DNA of 64,000 nt, from positions 47,813,880 through 47,877,879 of the forward strand of contig CM042042.1 in NCBI GenBank assembly GCA_023525975.1, in the 5' to 3' direction. The notes beneath the pieces were generated by a model that did no database searches, was not told the origin of the DNA, and saw only the letters and a list, made by a program, of their open reading frames with translations. Position numbers and translations under genes: made by a program. Numbering within the stretch: the first letter of the stretch is position 1; each line of letters starts with the position of its first letter. Source of the DNA: Smallanthus sonchifolius (taxonomy: Eukaryota > Streptophyta > Magnoliopsida > Asterales > Asteraceae). Of the stretch, positions 10,620 to 21,705 are shown piece after piece.

Positions 10620-11430
10620 CAAGATGTCTCAGATGCAACTATTTTTTTAATGACTATGGTTAACAGTTCATTTTATGGTTATTTTTTACTCTATATAAAT
10701 ATGCAGTAAAAAACAACCGCGAAGTGGTTGTTTAGAGCACTAACGAGTAACTATTCTACATTATTGTTATGTAGGCTTGTCAACGGTACAAGTTTTTGTA
10801 TGCATTATCATCTTCAAACATAGGGGAGATCATGTCAGATTTTGTTAATGGCATACGCACTTTTTTTTTCTTTTTCTTTTGTAGAAGCGTTTATTCAAAT
10901 TTATACGCGAGAGAAAAGCATCATGTAAGCTCTTAAGTTTTATCGGTAGTTAGTTTCTCCGTCCCAAAATAATTTTAACGGATTGCAGGTGATTTATGTT
11001 CCAGATTTTGAACAATTTCTTACCTGGAAAAACCATCTTGATTGATCTACTGAAGCTTGGTTTTATTGTTAATTTGTTATTTGTTACTTAATCATGTATT
11101 TGTGTTTTATATTTGTCTTTTGTATCATCTTTTTATTTTTACTAAGTAATTATAAATGAATAATGGTGTATACATATCACATGCATCTTATCTTTTTATT
11201 ACAAGCTAGGTTAGAAGTCTGTAAAACACGGGTTAAATAAAGGACATATTAAATAGTAAGTAATGAAAATTTAGGAATTGATAAAAAAAAATATTAATTT
11301 GTTACTAAAGAAATATATAGCATTAAACAGTATATAAATTCTTTGAAGTTTATTCACAATCCTTTCTTGTTTTTCAGGAAAAAAAAAACAGAAAGTAACA
11401 ATCTCATCCTTTGTCCTTGTAACTTAACTA
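10620..11430. other. AT-rich spacer
   Basis: No gene, RNA or well-bounded repeat was recognised. It contains poly-pyrimidine and poly-A runs only. Confidence 0.5.
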
Positions 11431-11433
11431 CAA

Positions 11434-11860
11434 CTAGTGGAATACCCGCGCTTCGCAACGGGCGTCAGATTACCTAATTTGCTCATAATAAGTTTGGTTC
11501 ATCATAATACGATAACGGTAACGTCAATTGATGTAAGCTATAATAAAAAAACTCAATTTTAAATACAACTACGTTTTCAAATAAATTTATATTGGAACGT
11601 TGACAAAAAAATAAAAATAAAAACAAAAAGGTCGCAAGCCATTTTTGAAAAAAAGTTAACGAACGAAAGTTATTAAAAGAAAAACGAAATTAATAAACGT
11701 TCTCCACAGCGGGTGACGGGCCGATAAACGGCTGGAGCTTGGTTATTATCGGTTTTGGTCGTCAAAAACCATAAAAATGAATACCGAGACCGGTTTCGAT
11801 AATACGAATACCGGCAATAGATGTGCCATGTGTCAAACAAAAATACACGTCACAGGAAGA
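11434..11860 (-). mobile_element. Helitron 3' part (minus strand), CG-hairpin family
   Basis: On the minus strand the sequence ends with a CCCG...CGCGGG hairpin (plus strand CCCGCGCTTCGCAACGGG at about 11444-11461), followed by CTAG and a T, the canonical Helitron 3' terminus. The interior shares blocks with copies at 16644, 20806 and 50300 (for example TTATATTGGAACGTTGA). The 5' end could not be found, so only the conserved 3' part is listed. No RepHel protein is present, so it is non-autonomous. Confidence 0.6.
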
Positions 11861-12269
11861 AGTTCACAAATTAAGTACAGATGAAAGTAAAAGTAGAAAA
11901 AAGGAAAAGATAAAAGAAAATAAATGTAAAAAAAAAACTATTACCCCACTCGAACCCATGGCTCCATGCTACAAGAGAAAATAAGCAACCACTACACCAG
12001 GGAAAATGATTGGAAATAAAAAGCAAAGAAAAGACAGATATTGCGGAACCTGTTTCTCTATTTCAGAAAAAAAATAAAAAAATGAAGAACCAATCGTTAC
12101 CTTCCACACAGTTGCATGGCACTGTTCAACTGCAGTTTTGTAATTTTACCTTTTATTTTAAAAGGTATTACATTATAGATAAATAAGTTTAAGAAATCAA
12201 CTTTCTAAAATAGGAAAGTCAAGCTGTTGACTTTTAAGAAAGGACAAAACTATCAAATTTAGCCAAGGC

Positions 12270-12425
12270 TATGTCACAGTTGTTTAGGCTATGGAGTGAA
12301 GTTGTGGTTGGAGGGGCGTGAGTGATGTGGCAGGGGCGTGGACCATTACACAGGATGGAGGTTAGTGATTTGTCACAGGGGCTTCATCCATGTCTGGGGC
12401 GTGGACCATTACACACATAGCCTTA
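12270..12425. repeat. Direct repeat of a GGGGCGTGGACCATTACACA motif
   Basis: The 20-base word occurs near 12334 and again near 12398, separated by a similar CACAGGGGCTTCATCC segment. It resembles the GC-rich tips of Harbinger-type MITEs, but no clear ends were found. Confidence 0.4.
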
Positions 12426-12706
12426 TAAATCCTTAAAGTATAACGAGGTGTGAACGATATTGATACAGAAATTATAACAATTCAATCATATACAAATTAT
12501 TTTGCTAATTTAATCTAGCATAAGGAATTAGTAGTTATTTCAACTAAGCACTATTCAGTTCACAAATCAAGTTAATCATATATGAATGTGTACATATAAT
12601 GTACTAATTTATATATATGTATCACCACATAATTATTATACAATATTTCATGATTGTATAAAAAAAGACACTAACCAAAATTGGTCAATAAAGCAACCCT
12701 ATAACT

Positions 12707-12787
12707 AACTTGGTGTAATTAGCTAGCCTCTGTTTTGCTGTTGGTGAAATAACAAAATTTTGTTGGTCGTTCAAAAAAAAAAAAAAA
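12707..12787 (+). mobile_element. Extremely 5'-truncated LINE tail with target duplication
   Basis: An 81-bp segment ending in a long A-run is flanked by the 12-bp direct repeat AACCCTATAACT (12695-12706 and 12788-12799). Its 3' tail (TTTTGTTGGTCGTTCAAAA) resembles the tail of the LINE at 58158-60472. This is the expected outcome of target-primed reverse transcription that stopped early. Confidence 0.75.
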
Positions 12788-12880
12788 AACCCTATAACTT
12801 CGATACATGTATACTATTTGATGTCTTTTAAACACAGTTGTCTTTCACAAAATTGGTAACAACTTCCCATTTCAGTTTGG

Positions 12881-13922
12881 TTAATTAGTTAAAAATAAAT
12901 TATTAAGTTATTTCATAGACATTTTCAACTACATTTTATCATCTAAATATATAAAATGTTTTTATTTTCCTTATGATAAAAAAATATATATATCTCGAGT
13001 ATAGTTTTAGCTTGGCCTAGTCTAGTAGGTTTACGAGTAATACATATTGGCCCATTAAAACCTTAATCCACCTATTCCCTGTTTAAAGGGGACTACGTCT
13101 CAATGTTAGGAACTTCTTCGTCCTCCCTAATACCTCATATTAGGGGTGAGCGGTTCGCGGTTCGGACCCGTTAGAACCGTAGAATTGGACCAATTGGAAC
13201 CGGAACCGACCCGCCAATTACTAAACAGGTCCGGTTCTCGGTTCTTCATATGGTCATTAAATGGTCCGCGGTTCGGTTCGATTAATAACCCGACGGTTCC
13301 AGTTGGAACCCGTTAGAACCGTTTGTGGAGTATTTTGGGTTTGTTTTTTGTTTTGTGGAGTTGGATTGGAACTTTATTTTGCAGAAAATATAATTAGGTA
13401 TAATGAAAGTGGAACTTTATTTTAATCGGTTTGATCCAACAAATTAAACGGTTCCGACCCGTTTAATACGGTTCCGGTCCGGTCCGAACCGTTTATATAC
13501 GGTCCGGTCCTCGGTTAACATATTTCTATCCAAACGGTTCGCGGTTCCGGTCCGGTTCTAACCGAATGCTCAACCTTACCTCATATACACATACCCTTTG
13601 GGACTCATACATACATACGTTAGATCGTCAGTGGTTGAATGCAATACTGACTTGAACGTCGCAGGGTGGTTCAGAGACCCTGGTCTCTAACACCTTTTAA
13701 TGAGCTTTTTCATGATGTTTCACATATCTGGATCTACACGAAGATGACAAAGTGTGATAGATTGATCTTCATAGCTGATGTGACGAGTCTGATCTAAACG
13801 TTTACATATTCATATAGCAAGAATATCCTTCAATTCCAATTCACTCTTATACTTAACCTCGTTATTTACTTTTGGTTCTTCCACAACTAAACTTTATATC
13901 ATGAGCCTACATCCATGATTAG
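12881..13922 (-). repeat. Right arm of the 1,042-bp perfect inverted repeat
   Basis: This is the exact reverse complement of 1-1042. The inner edge (12881) is the base matching 1042. The outer edge cannot be fixed, because the left arm reaches the window start. A degenerate relative of its last ~100 bp lies at 27905-28030. Confidence 0.95.
13141..13578. mobile_element. hAT-type MITE in the right arm
   Basis: The mirror copy of the MITE at 345-782, with the same 8-bp flanking repeats. Its presence in both arms shows that it was already there when the arm was duplicated. Confidence 0.75.
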
Positions 13923-14500
13923 AGGTGTGCGGTGGGTTGAATCGTCTAAAGTGACGGTAAACTTATTACCTGCGATAAAAATGACCAAAAGGAACTCGTC
14001 TAAGCGTTCGATTAAAAACGGAAGCTAGGAAACAACATAAGCAACAAGATGAACAGTCACGAACTCGAGCACTGAAACGGCGACAAGGAACTCGATCGAC
14101 AGACCAATTTGCAGACGGAAGTGAGTATTTGGTTCGAGTTCATAATAATAGAACAGAGTCGGTAGTCAAGTTTGACTCCAAAAAATCGTGTACCTCCGAT
14201 TCAAGAAAACCAATTGAACTTTCAATATTTTATTGAAGTATGAGTCTGTCAGGTCTTGAAAACGTATGCTAACAAAATAAATGAATAAAAGAGACATGTA
14301 TATAACAATTCACTTCTTCATATTAACACAAATCACGACCCAAACATACAAAAGTATATTTCAAACCATGCCTTCCGTATCACACAACACCCAAACACAA
14401 AGCATGTTATTATAGCATCATGCATAACATACACGATGATACAAAGTTTATATCTATATATGTATATAGCCAACCATCACAATCACACATGCATGGAATG
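13923..14500. other. Spacer downstream of the dehydrin gene
   Basis: No gene was recognised. The part nearest 14501 should hold the dehydrin 3' untranslated region (minus strand). Confidence 0.5.
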
Positions 14501-14501
14501 A

Positions 14502-16298
14502 TCACTCGTGACCCCCTGGCAACTTCTCCTTTATCTTCTCCATCAGTCCTTTCTTCTCGTGCCCTTCATCTCCTTCATTTCCACATCCACCACCGCCAAC
14601 AGAGTCGGTAATGGAAGTCTTGTGCTCATCGACACCATGATCACCGCCAGGTAGCTTCTCCTTTATCTTCTCCACCACACCTTTCTTCTTCCTTCTTCCC
14701 CCCTCTCCATCATCCTCCGACTGCACGTTAATCACAACAGTTTGTTAACTTATTAAGTAATCATCAATGTTTTCAGAACAGGACCGAACAGTGCACCGAT
14801 CGTCTTGCTGGTCTACTAGTAGAACTGGTCATATCGGATATAAAGACCGGATGATGTTATAAGTAATATAAAATTTAAAACTATATATACTCAAAATGTA
14901 AAAAATACTTTATGTTTCGATGTAAATTTAAAATTTTAATGAAAAGAAGGTTTAAATAAATAAAATATAGAATTTGAAATACTAAATAAATTAGAAAATG
15001 AAACTTTAAAGAAAAAAAGAATTTGGTCTTACTGTCTGGTCCGGTTCAACCAATCTAACTAGAAACTAGTGGTTCAAACGAGAACTTTTCTGAGATGCAT
15101 AACCAACATTGGCGTACCAAATTATGGTGGATGGGGGTCGTCCGGTACACCCGACCCCCATAAAAAGTTTTTTTTTATACATACGATCTAATCTCGTGTG
15201 ATCCCTAAAAATTTTTTGACACCAACCCTATAAATTTTTGTTTTAACCAAGAAGGCACCCGAAAAAAATAATTTAAAGCATCAAAATTTAACAAATATGA
15301 ACCTATTAATTAGTTAGTTGATTGAGTCTATGAATTAATCGCTATAAATGCCATTGTGGGGCTAGCTCACATGGTAGAGGCACAATGCCTCTTAGATGGA
15401 GGTCATGGGTTCTATCCCTGACAAGGGTGTTCTGGTGTAATTTAGGAGAGAATTAGTGTGTGTCTGTGTTCGCGGTTCAAAAAAAAAACTTAATCGCTAT
15501 AAACAATTAAGCCCTAGGCCACTGAGTAATTAACCAAATAACCTTTTACCATGAGTCTACATATTCTCTTCTAATCAATTAACTATCATGTTCAACTCTT
15601 ATCCTCTCCATTGAACGTGATTCGGTGAAAAGGAACAAACAACTATCAACTGAATCTGGTCCCAAAAGACCGAACAATCCCAATTTAGGTATAATTTGAA
15701 TCTTTTCTCTAATAAATTAAGTACTTTTGAACTTTTACTTTAGAATTTACTTATTATTTAATAATTTGTTATATTTTTTATTTGAATATTAAATTATTGA
15801 CATCCGAATACCAAAAAAAGTCCAATGACTTCATTTCTGACAAAAAAAAACTCAAAGACCCAAACCGAGAAAATATATTTTTTAACAAACATTCAAACAA
15901 CGAAGATTTCCGACACCCATATAAAAAATTCAGGGCCCACAATTGATAACCGGACGGGTTCCTGTCCGGTTCTGAAAACACCTTTAATCATGATTCCCAA
16001 ATATTTTTCATATTAAAAATACTAAAGACTTTAATTTTCTTCTCACTTACAGAGCTAGAACTGCCACTTCCAGAACTGTGGAGGATGCCCCCTGCGCCAC
16101 CGTGTTTCCCTTCTTCATAGCCGTGACCACCTCCCGTTCCGACGGACCGGTCCCTGTACCTACGGTGGTGGAGTGGATGTTGGTTCCGGTACCTCCGACT
16201 TCATGGCCTGCGGTGGTGGCGGAGTAAAGTGGGTTGTGGGCATGCTCGTCGGTGAGGTGGCCCTCCTCCCGGTATTGTTCTCCTCCATATTGTGCCAT
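14502..16298 (-). CDS. Dehydrin (YSK2-like), two exons, with a one-base frameshift in exon 1
   Basis: Dehydrins are hydrophilic LEA group 2 proteins that protect membranes and enzymes during drying and cold. Exon 1 is 16298-16051 and exon 2 is 14720-14502, joined by a GTAAGT donor and a GTGCAG acceptor. Exon 1 starts MAQYGGEQYREEGHLTDEH, with a degenerate Y-segment, then a Gly/Thr-rich repeat; its last third encodes HGYEEGKHGGAGG and a Ser tract (SSGSGSSSS). Exon 2 continues the acidic end of the S-segment and carries two K-segments, KKKGVVEKIKEKLPG and KKGLMEKIKEKLPG. The N-terminal part and the HGYEEGK part lie in different frames; one base seems missing near 16150. Read strictly, the K-segments are lost, so this is either a recent pseudogene or a sequence error. 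The promoter carries ABREs. The 1,330-bp intron holds a SINE. Confidence 0.85.
15349..15489 (+). mobile_element. tRNA-derived SINE in the dehydrin intron
   Basis: The head GGGGCTAGCTCACATGGTAGAG contains a Pol III A-box-like stretch, and GGTTCTATCCC is a B-box. The element ends in an A-run. It is flanked by the perfect 14-bp target duplication TTAATCGCTATAAA (15335-15348 and 15490-15503). It lies antisense to the dehydrin gene and far from the splice sites. Confidence 0.9.
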
Positions 16299-16403
16299 TT
16301 TTTCCGGTGAGTAGATTGGTTTAAAGTACAAGTAATAATGCAAAGTATACAACAAACAGTTATTGACGGGAAAGGATGAGAAATGAGGTGAGACTGAAAG
16401 GGG

Positions 16404-16494
16404 TTTTATAGGGAGGAGATGGGTTGAATGAACGATATGCATGGCATGGAGACCACCGTACACGTGCGAGATCGTATTATCACGTGCCACGTTA
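16404..16494 (-). promoter_or_regulatory. Dehydrin promoter: TATA box, RY element, ABREs
   Basis: On the minus strand, TATAAAA (16410-16404) lies about 106 bp before the ATG. Upstream are an RY/Sph core CATGCA (16443-16438) and two CACGTG-core ABREs (16466-16461 and 16494-16481; the second is TAACGTGGCACGTG). ABREs bind bZIP factors of the ABA pathway and RY binds B3 factors such as ABI3. This arrangement is typical of seed- and ABA-induced dehydrins. Confidence 0.8.
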
Positions 16495-16643
16495 GCCTTT
16501 GGAAAGTTCTAATAAAAGGATGACATGTGTAAAGCAATGTCGGCCGAGAATGTGGAGTTGGTTTTCTCGATAACGTTTTGGATTTTTATGATTTTATGAA
16601 TTAAATAATTTTAAGTTGTTTATTTTGTCAAAAATTTTAAAAA

Positions 16644-17363
16644 CTAGTTTTTCACACGCGCTTCGCGTCGGGAGTTTGATTGTTTTTTCTTCGTGTCATG
16701 CATGGCAGGAGTTTTGTCGTTAATGACCGGGCTCGTCGATAACCAATACCGGTCACGGTATCATAACGATAACGACACTCGCTATAGCTTACAGTCCCAA
16801 ATAAAACTCGATTTTGAATACGACTACGTTTTAAAAAAAATTATATTGGAACGTTGAAAAAAAATAAAGACAAACGTGCATTACTTTTTAAAAAAACTTA
16901 ACGAATGAAAGTTACTACTGAAAAACGAAACTATTAGAAAAGTAAACGGGTTAAAAACTTATATTATATATGGTAGAAGGAGGAAAATGAAAAATATGTA
17001 AAAGTTTGGGGCCAATCTACAAAAACATAAAAGATCGGTGGCAATCTACAAAACAAAAAAAGTTGGTGGCTAATCTATTAAATAAAAAAAGTTGGTGGTA
17101 TGCTTACAAAGAAAGAAAAAGTAAAAGTGAAACTTTGGTGGCCAAAAATAAAAACTTAAATTATATATGGTAGAAGGAGGGAAATGAAAAATATGTAAAA
17201 GTTTGGTGGCCAATCTACAAAAACATAAAAGATTGGTGGCAATCTACAAAACAAAAAAAATTGGTGGCTAATCTATAAAATAAAAAAAGTTGGTGGTATG
17301 CTTACAAAGAAAGAAAGAAAGAGTAAAAGTGAAACTTTGGTGGCCAAAAATAAAAACTATAGA
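16644..17363 (-). mobile_element. Non-autonomous Helitron (minus strand)
   Basis: Read on the minus strand, it starts TCTATAG and ends with a CCCGACGCGAAGCGCGTGTG hairpin region followed by CTAG and a T. There is no target duplication, as expected for Helitrons. The 3' half shares blocks with the copies at 11434, 20806 and 50300. The 5' half is an internal tandem duplication (16954-17358). Confidence 0.65.
16954..17358. repeat. Tandem duplication, two ~200-bp units
   Basis: Units start at 16954 and 17151 (period 197). Each contains GGTAGAAGGAGG, then repeated TTGGTGGC...AATCTACAAAA words. The units are nearly identical, with a few substitutions and an extra GAAA in unit 2. It lies within the Helitron at 16644-17363. 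Confidence 0.85.
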
Positions 17364-17567
17364 AGTATCCTGTGCAAACCGACCTGTATCTTTTAATACC
17401 AGAAATATGTATCAAGAAATCTACTTTTTGTTGATTTTTTATTAAATAACATGATGTTTTGTTTTGTGGAGAGAATTGAAATTTGAGATGGAAATGGAAT
17501 TAGAATAAAATCCTTTCAAAAATCATATCACTATGTGTTTGATTGGTAAATTTATAAGGGCATGTGG

Positions 17568-17690
17568 TATATCCAAGTGAGTGAATGTTAAATGAATGAA
17601 AAAGTGCATACCACGTGATGCCACTTCATCTACTACAGCTTTCACACTACCTTCACTTGACAAAGGGTATACCTAAGCAGTGACAGAGCC
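17568..17690. mobile_element. Short MITE-like element
   Basis: The left end AGGGCATGTGGTATA and right end GGGTATACCT are weakly inverted. The interior has CATACCACGTGATGCCAC. No transposase and no firm target duplication were seen. Confidence 0.3.
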
Positions 17691-17699
17691 AAGAACTTT

Positions 17700-18460
17700 T
17701 TCCAGTGGAGTCGTTTTTTTCGATGCTCAAATTTCTAAGTTCCCGACTATGATTTATTTGGGCCGGTTCGGTACAAGATATCGGGTCGGGCCAGTCACAA
17801 AATACGATACGATACGATAATGAAAATACATCATCATCAATTTCTTCATCAGCATTCGTTGGGTGTTCTTGAGCATCGTTGCTGGACCGTTTGGGAGCAT
17901 GCTTTAGGTTCTTACGGTTGGTAAACTATGGTTGATTTCACTGAATTGGAATCGTTGAATTTGGGATCAGATTGGGTACTAGAAATAGATAGTTGATTTG
18001 AATAAATTGATTTTTGTTCGTCACAGATTGCATATTTTTTTGGTCTTTGTGGTTTTTTTGTTTTTGGATTTGGATTATTTTGGTAATGGCTATGGAGGAA
18101 TGATGTTGATGGATATGATGAATTAGAACTCGGATGCGATGAAGTACACCGATAAATGTGAAAAGAAAGAAAGAAATAGAGGGTTTTTTTGTAATCTTTA
18201 AACATTCTAATGTAATGTTTTGAATTCCATTAGTAGTGTGAAGGAATATGAATTCTTTTCATGGTAGAAAAACTTTCTAATTCTAATTTCTTCATTGGAC
18301 CAACTAAACACATTTTTCATTTGAATTAATTCAAATTTTAATTTCATCAGATTCAATAAACAAAATGTTTCTTTTTAAAAGAGTTAATCTAATAATATGT
18401 GTAATATATTTAAAATTTTTCATCTGATTTAAATATTTACTCTCTTCGCATATTACCTAA
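17700..18460. other. Spacer with a short GATAC microsatellite
   Basis: GATAC-type repeats lie at about 17800-17820. No domain was found in the open frame at 17912-18205 (minus). Confidence 0.45.
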
Positions 18461-18469
18461 CTCACAAAA

Positions 18470-18950
18470 GGCATACAACAACCTTCAAAGCTTTCCTCTC
18501 CGTCACCCACCACCACCACGACGGCACCACCACCATCTCGCCGGCAACCAACGCCTCCAACACCACCACCACAGCCACCCAGCTATCTCTTCCCATCTTC
18601 ATCAGATCTGGTTCAATAGCACCAAAACCTCCGCCAGCCCCTCCGTCGACGTTCTCATTCACGTTAAAATTCGGCTCACGCTAATCAACGTCAAATGGCA
18701 AACGACAACAACCATCATGAAAGCAACCATTTCATCTCCAGAACAGAAATCGCCAGTTACGGATCTGGTTTCATCCTCGTAGTGGCGATGTCGCCGCTTG
18801 CTTTAGCAACTTGTACGCCATGCAGGTAGCATGGTTTGTTCGATTTGTTGTGATCGGATGTTGAATTGATGAAAGGGGAGGAAGACGGAGGGTGTTTGAT
18901 GGTGGTGGTGGGTGGCGATTGTGTTAAGCGTTGGTCTTTGTACACGTTTT
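18470..18950. other. GC-richer, gene-like stretch, not recognised
   Basis: The base composition rises and CACCACC/GGTGGTGG runs appear, giving Gly/Val-rich or Pro/His-rich short frames on either strand. No conserved domain or consistent frame was seen. It could be a gene fragment carried by a transposon or a degenerate gene. Confidence 0.3.
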
Positions 18951-18952
18951 CT

Positions 18953-19263
18953 GAAAGAAAAAGTTATAATCTACCCAATAAGTTCATGCCATGTGGCACT
19001 ACCGCCCAAGACAACCAATTAGGAATTAGAACTGTACATCACTTTGTGAAATGTTGTTGAAAGAAAAAGTTATAACATACCCAATAATTTCGTGCCACGT
19101 GGTCCAAGACAACCAATTAGGAATTAGAACTGTACATCCCTTTTGTGAAATGTTGTCGAAAGAAAAAGTTATAACATACCCAATAATTTCGTGCCACGTG
19201 GCACTACCGTCCAAGACAACCAATTAGGATATAGAACTCTACATCCCTTTGTGAAATGTTGTT
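18953..19263. repeat. Three tandem ~100-bp repeats with G-box palindromes
   Basis: Units begin at 18953, 19059 and 19158 with GAAAGAAAAAGTTATAA. Each contains a GTGCCACGTGG-like segment (GCCACGTGGC in the third) and AAGACAACCAATTAGGA. Unit 2 lacks seven bases. No gene was found close by that they would regulate. Confidence 0.85.
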
Positions 19264-20384
19264 AGTTACAATTTCCTACTTTTCGCTATTTTACATATTT
19301 AGCTTATTATTTAAATGTCGTGAAAAATTGTTAACCTATACTTAAAAAAAAATTAAAACTTTTTTTTTGCCAACCAAAATTAGCACGTGGCACACTAATA
19401 AATTTTTGGGTTTTTTGTTTATCTCTTATAGTTAAAAATTTCTAATAAACTATTGGGAAGCGCTTATTTTAATCTAGAATGTCATTCAAAAGATAGTTGT
19501 GTGTGATTACGTACAAGTCATCTAAGCAAAAACGTACCAATAGTCAAAGTTGCTTCAAAGTTTCTTCAAAGTTTCATTTTTTACAGTTTTTTTGTTTTTG
19601 TTTTCCCATTACACCTTATAAAATATGATTTTTTATAAAATTTCGGATTTGCCATTGCGTCGTGCTTATTTTATCAGAGCTTCGACGTGCTTCTATTTAA
19701 GTATTTCCGTTACATGTTTTTTTATCTACGTTTTGATATTTAAAACGAGGAAGCGGCAACTTCATACAATTCTACATGCTTCTTTAAATTTACTGTCACG
19801 ACATGGTTTTTTATTTACGTTTTTATATTTTAAATGGAGCCGTAACAACTTCATACGATTATAGTTATGTACTTTACCACGTCAATGCCAGAGTCTTAAC
19901 GCAATACAAATAGAAGATGGTGAGCAGTGTTTTATAAGTTTTTACGGTACACGTGTACAATTGGTTGATTTGTGAGAAGTTATGCTTCTTAATCATTTAT
20001 GATAGACTCGTAAAATGGGCTAATTGAAAATTTATCTTTTCTGGACCAGTATGGATTACTTATTGCCTCCACCTCTCAAATTATTGAATTAATATCATTA
20101 ATTAGAATTTTTCTTAAAGACACGAATTAAGAACCTTAGGTTCTACATCAAGTTATGTTAACTCTTAAGTTATTCTTTATTTTTCAAACTAATAGTAACA
20201 TTATTAGGTATTAATTATTTTAAAGTTTATATCTTTATGTTTTTATTTTTGAATTTTTAAGATTTTATAACGTAATCCAGTTCTTAAAACTTGATTTCTT
20301 AAATCCCGCTTGCGTGTTTTTTTTGTAATGTTATTTTTATCTTTGCGTCTGTGTTTCCATTTAAAGATTATTGAAAACCGGTCT
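19264..20384. other. AT-rich spacer
   Basis: No gene recognised. At its right edge a CCCCGCCGCAAAGCGCGGG hairpin followed by CACTGG and T (about 20385-20418) could be a Helitron 3' end of the CTRR type, but no matching 5' end was found. Confidence 0.4.
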
Positions 20385-20610
20385 CCCCGCCGCAAAGCGC
20401 GGGTGCGTGCCACTGGTTTATTTTTAATTTTAAAAATATTATTTGATTATGCTTTCTTTTAAAGGGTAGAGATCGTATCTTCCCTCATTTATATGAATGA
20501 TTTCAATCCCTTTAATAATTCAAACAAGTGTAGTGATCTTACCCGTCCACTTGCACTGAAAAGAATACGGTTGTCCTAGATTTAAAATCGTTGTAACTAG
20601 ATAATTGCTA

Positions 20611-20796
20611 CAAGTCATTTGGTCCGGTGGTTATTCGGGAGCCTCACTATTTGAGAGGTCACTAGTTTAAATCTCGTTTGGGTAAAAATGCTTTGGATTA
20701 GTTAGGGGGTTTTTCTGATGGCATGTTTCCCTTTGGAAGGGTGGGGTCACCCTGTTCTTCGGATAAAGTTGACTTAGCTTTGCCTTTCAAAAAATA
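20611..20796 (+). mobile_element. tRNA-derived SINE
   Basis: TTGGTCCGGTGGTTATTCGG resembles an A-box region, and GGTCACTAGTTTAAATCTCG a decayed B-box. The body continues through GGGGTTTTTCTGATGG to an A-rich end (CAAAAAATAAAAAAG). This arrangement is common in plant SINEs. The target duplication was not identified. Confidence 0.6.
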
Positions 20797-20805
20797 AAAA
20801 AGTAG

Positions 20806-21705
20806 CTAGATGGTTTTACCCGCGCTTCGCGACGGGTGTCAGGTCTATCGTTAATAAAATTTAATTGAAAACGTAGGCGCAACGATAAAAATCTATACTA
20901 TATAATAAATAAAAGTTTTTAATGCCACGTGTCGCCTTTATATTCACTATCATCATTCTTTTCTCGCATCTATCTCTTATTAAATACACCTTCATGTTTT
21001 CCATAATAATATATTTTTAAATAAATTATTAGTTATACTAATAAAACACATTTATTTTAAACTATCTTTTATTATAATAAACTTTGAATTATAATAAGTA
21101 CCTTATGTTTTCAATAAATTAGTAAATGAAAGTCAGATTAAATTGAATAATAATTAATCTATTTTCGAAACCTAATTATATATTATTTTTTATATATTTT
21201 TGGATTTTGTTTTTTCTATTGTTATTATATGTAATACATTTTTTCACCTATAAAATATATATAAAGATTTAGAAATTTTATATCTTGATATTTTTTCATC
21301 ATTTGTGGTATACAGGTTCTAAGCTAGTAATGTTAATAAAAGATAAACATAGAACTAAATAATAAAAAGAAAAAAACAAAATAAAAAAAATTATCAGTTC
21401 GGGTCGTCAAAAAACATAAAAGTGAATAATGATATGGGTTCCGATAATACCAATGTTGACAATGATGTTGTTCGCTAGTAATATGTTCGGCTAGTCATAG
21501 TACCACAATGGTAAGACACTCGCTATAGGTCACGATAAAAAAAACTCGATTTCAAATACAACTCTGTTTAAAAAAACATATATCGGAACGTTGACAAAAA
21601 AACTAAAAACAACCGTACCCTCCGTATTTTGAAAAAAAATTAAGGAACGAAAATTACTAAAGAAAAACGAAGTTAATAGAAAATTAAACAGGTTAAAAGT
21701 GTATT
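20806..21705 (-). mobile_element. Helitron of the CG-hairpin family, interrupted by another Helitron
   Basis: On the minus strand it ends with CCCGTCGCGAAGCGCGGG, a short spacer and CTAG (20806-20809 on plus). The interior at 21390-21700 matches the family copies at 11500 and 16780. It is split by the Helitron at 20892-21327. The 5' end is obscured by a second insertion at 21706. Confidence 0.5.
20892..21327 (+). mobile_element. Non-autonomous Helitron nested in another
   Basis: It begins TCTATACTATATAATAAATA after an A and ends TTCTAAGCTAG before a T, the standard Helitron termini. There is a weak terminal hairpin (TGTGGTATACAG). It has 436 bp, AT-rich, with no coding sequence. Confidence 0.75.

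Noticed and set aside
1..13922. Interpretation of the inverted repeat as LTRs of one retrotransposon
   Set aside because: LTRs are direct repeats; there is no primer-binding site or polypurine tract adjoining the arms.
20385..20418. CCCCGCCGCAAAGCGCGGG hairpin as a firm Helitron end
   Set aside because: The CTGG/T end is acceptable for a Helitron, but no 5' partner or family interior was found, so it was kept only as a remark.
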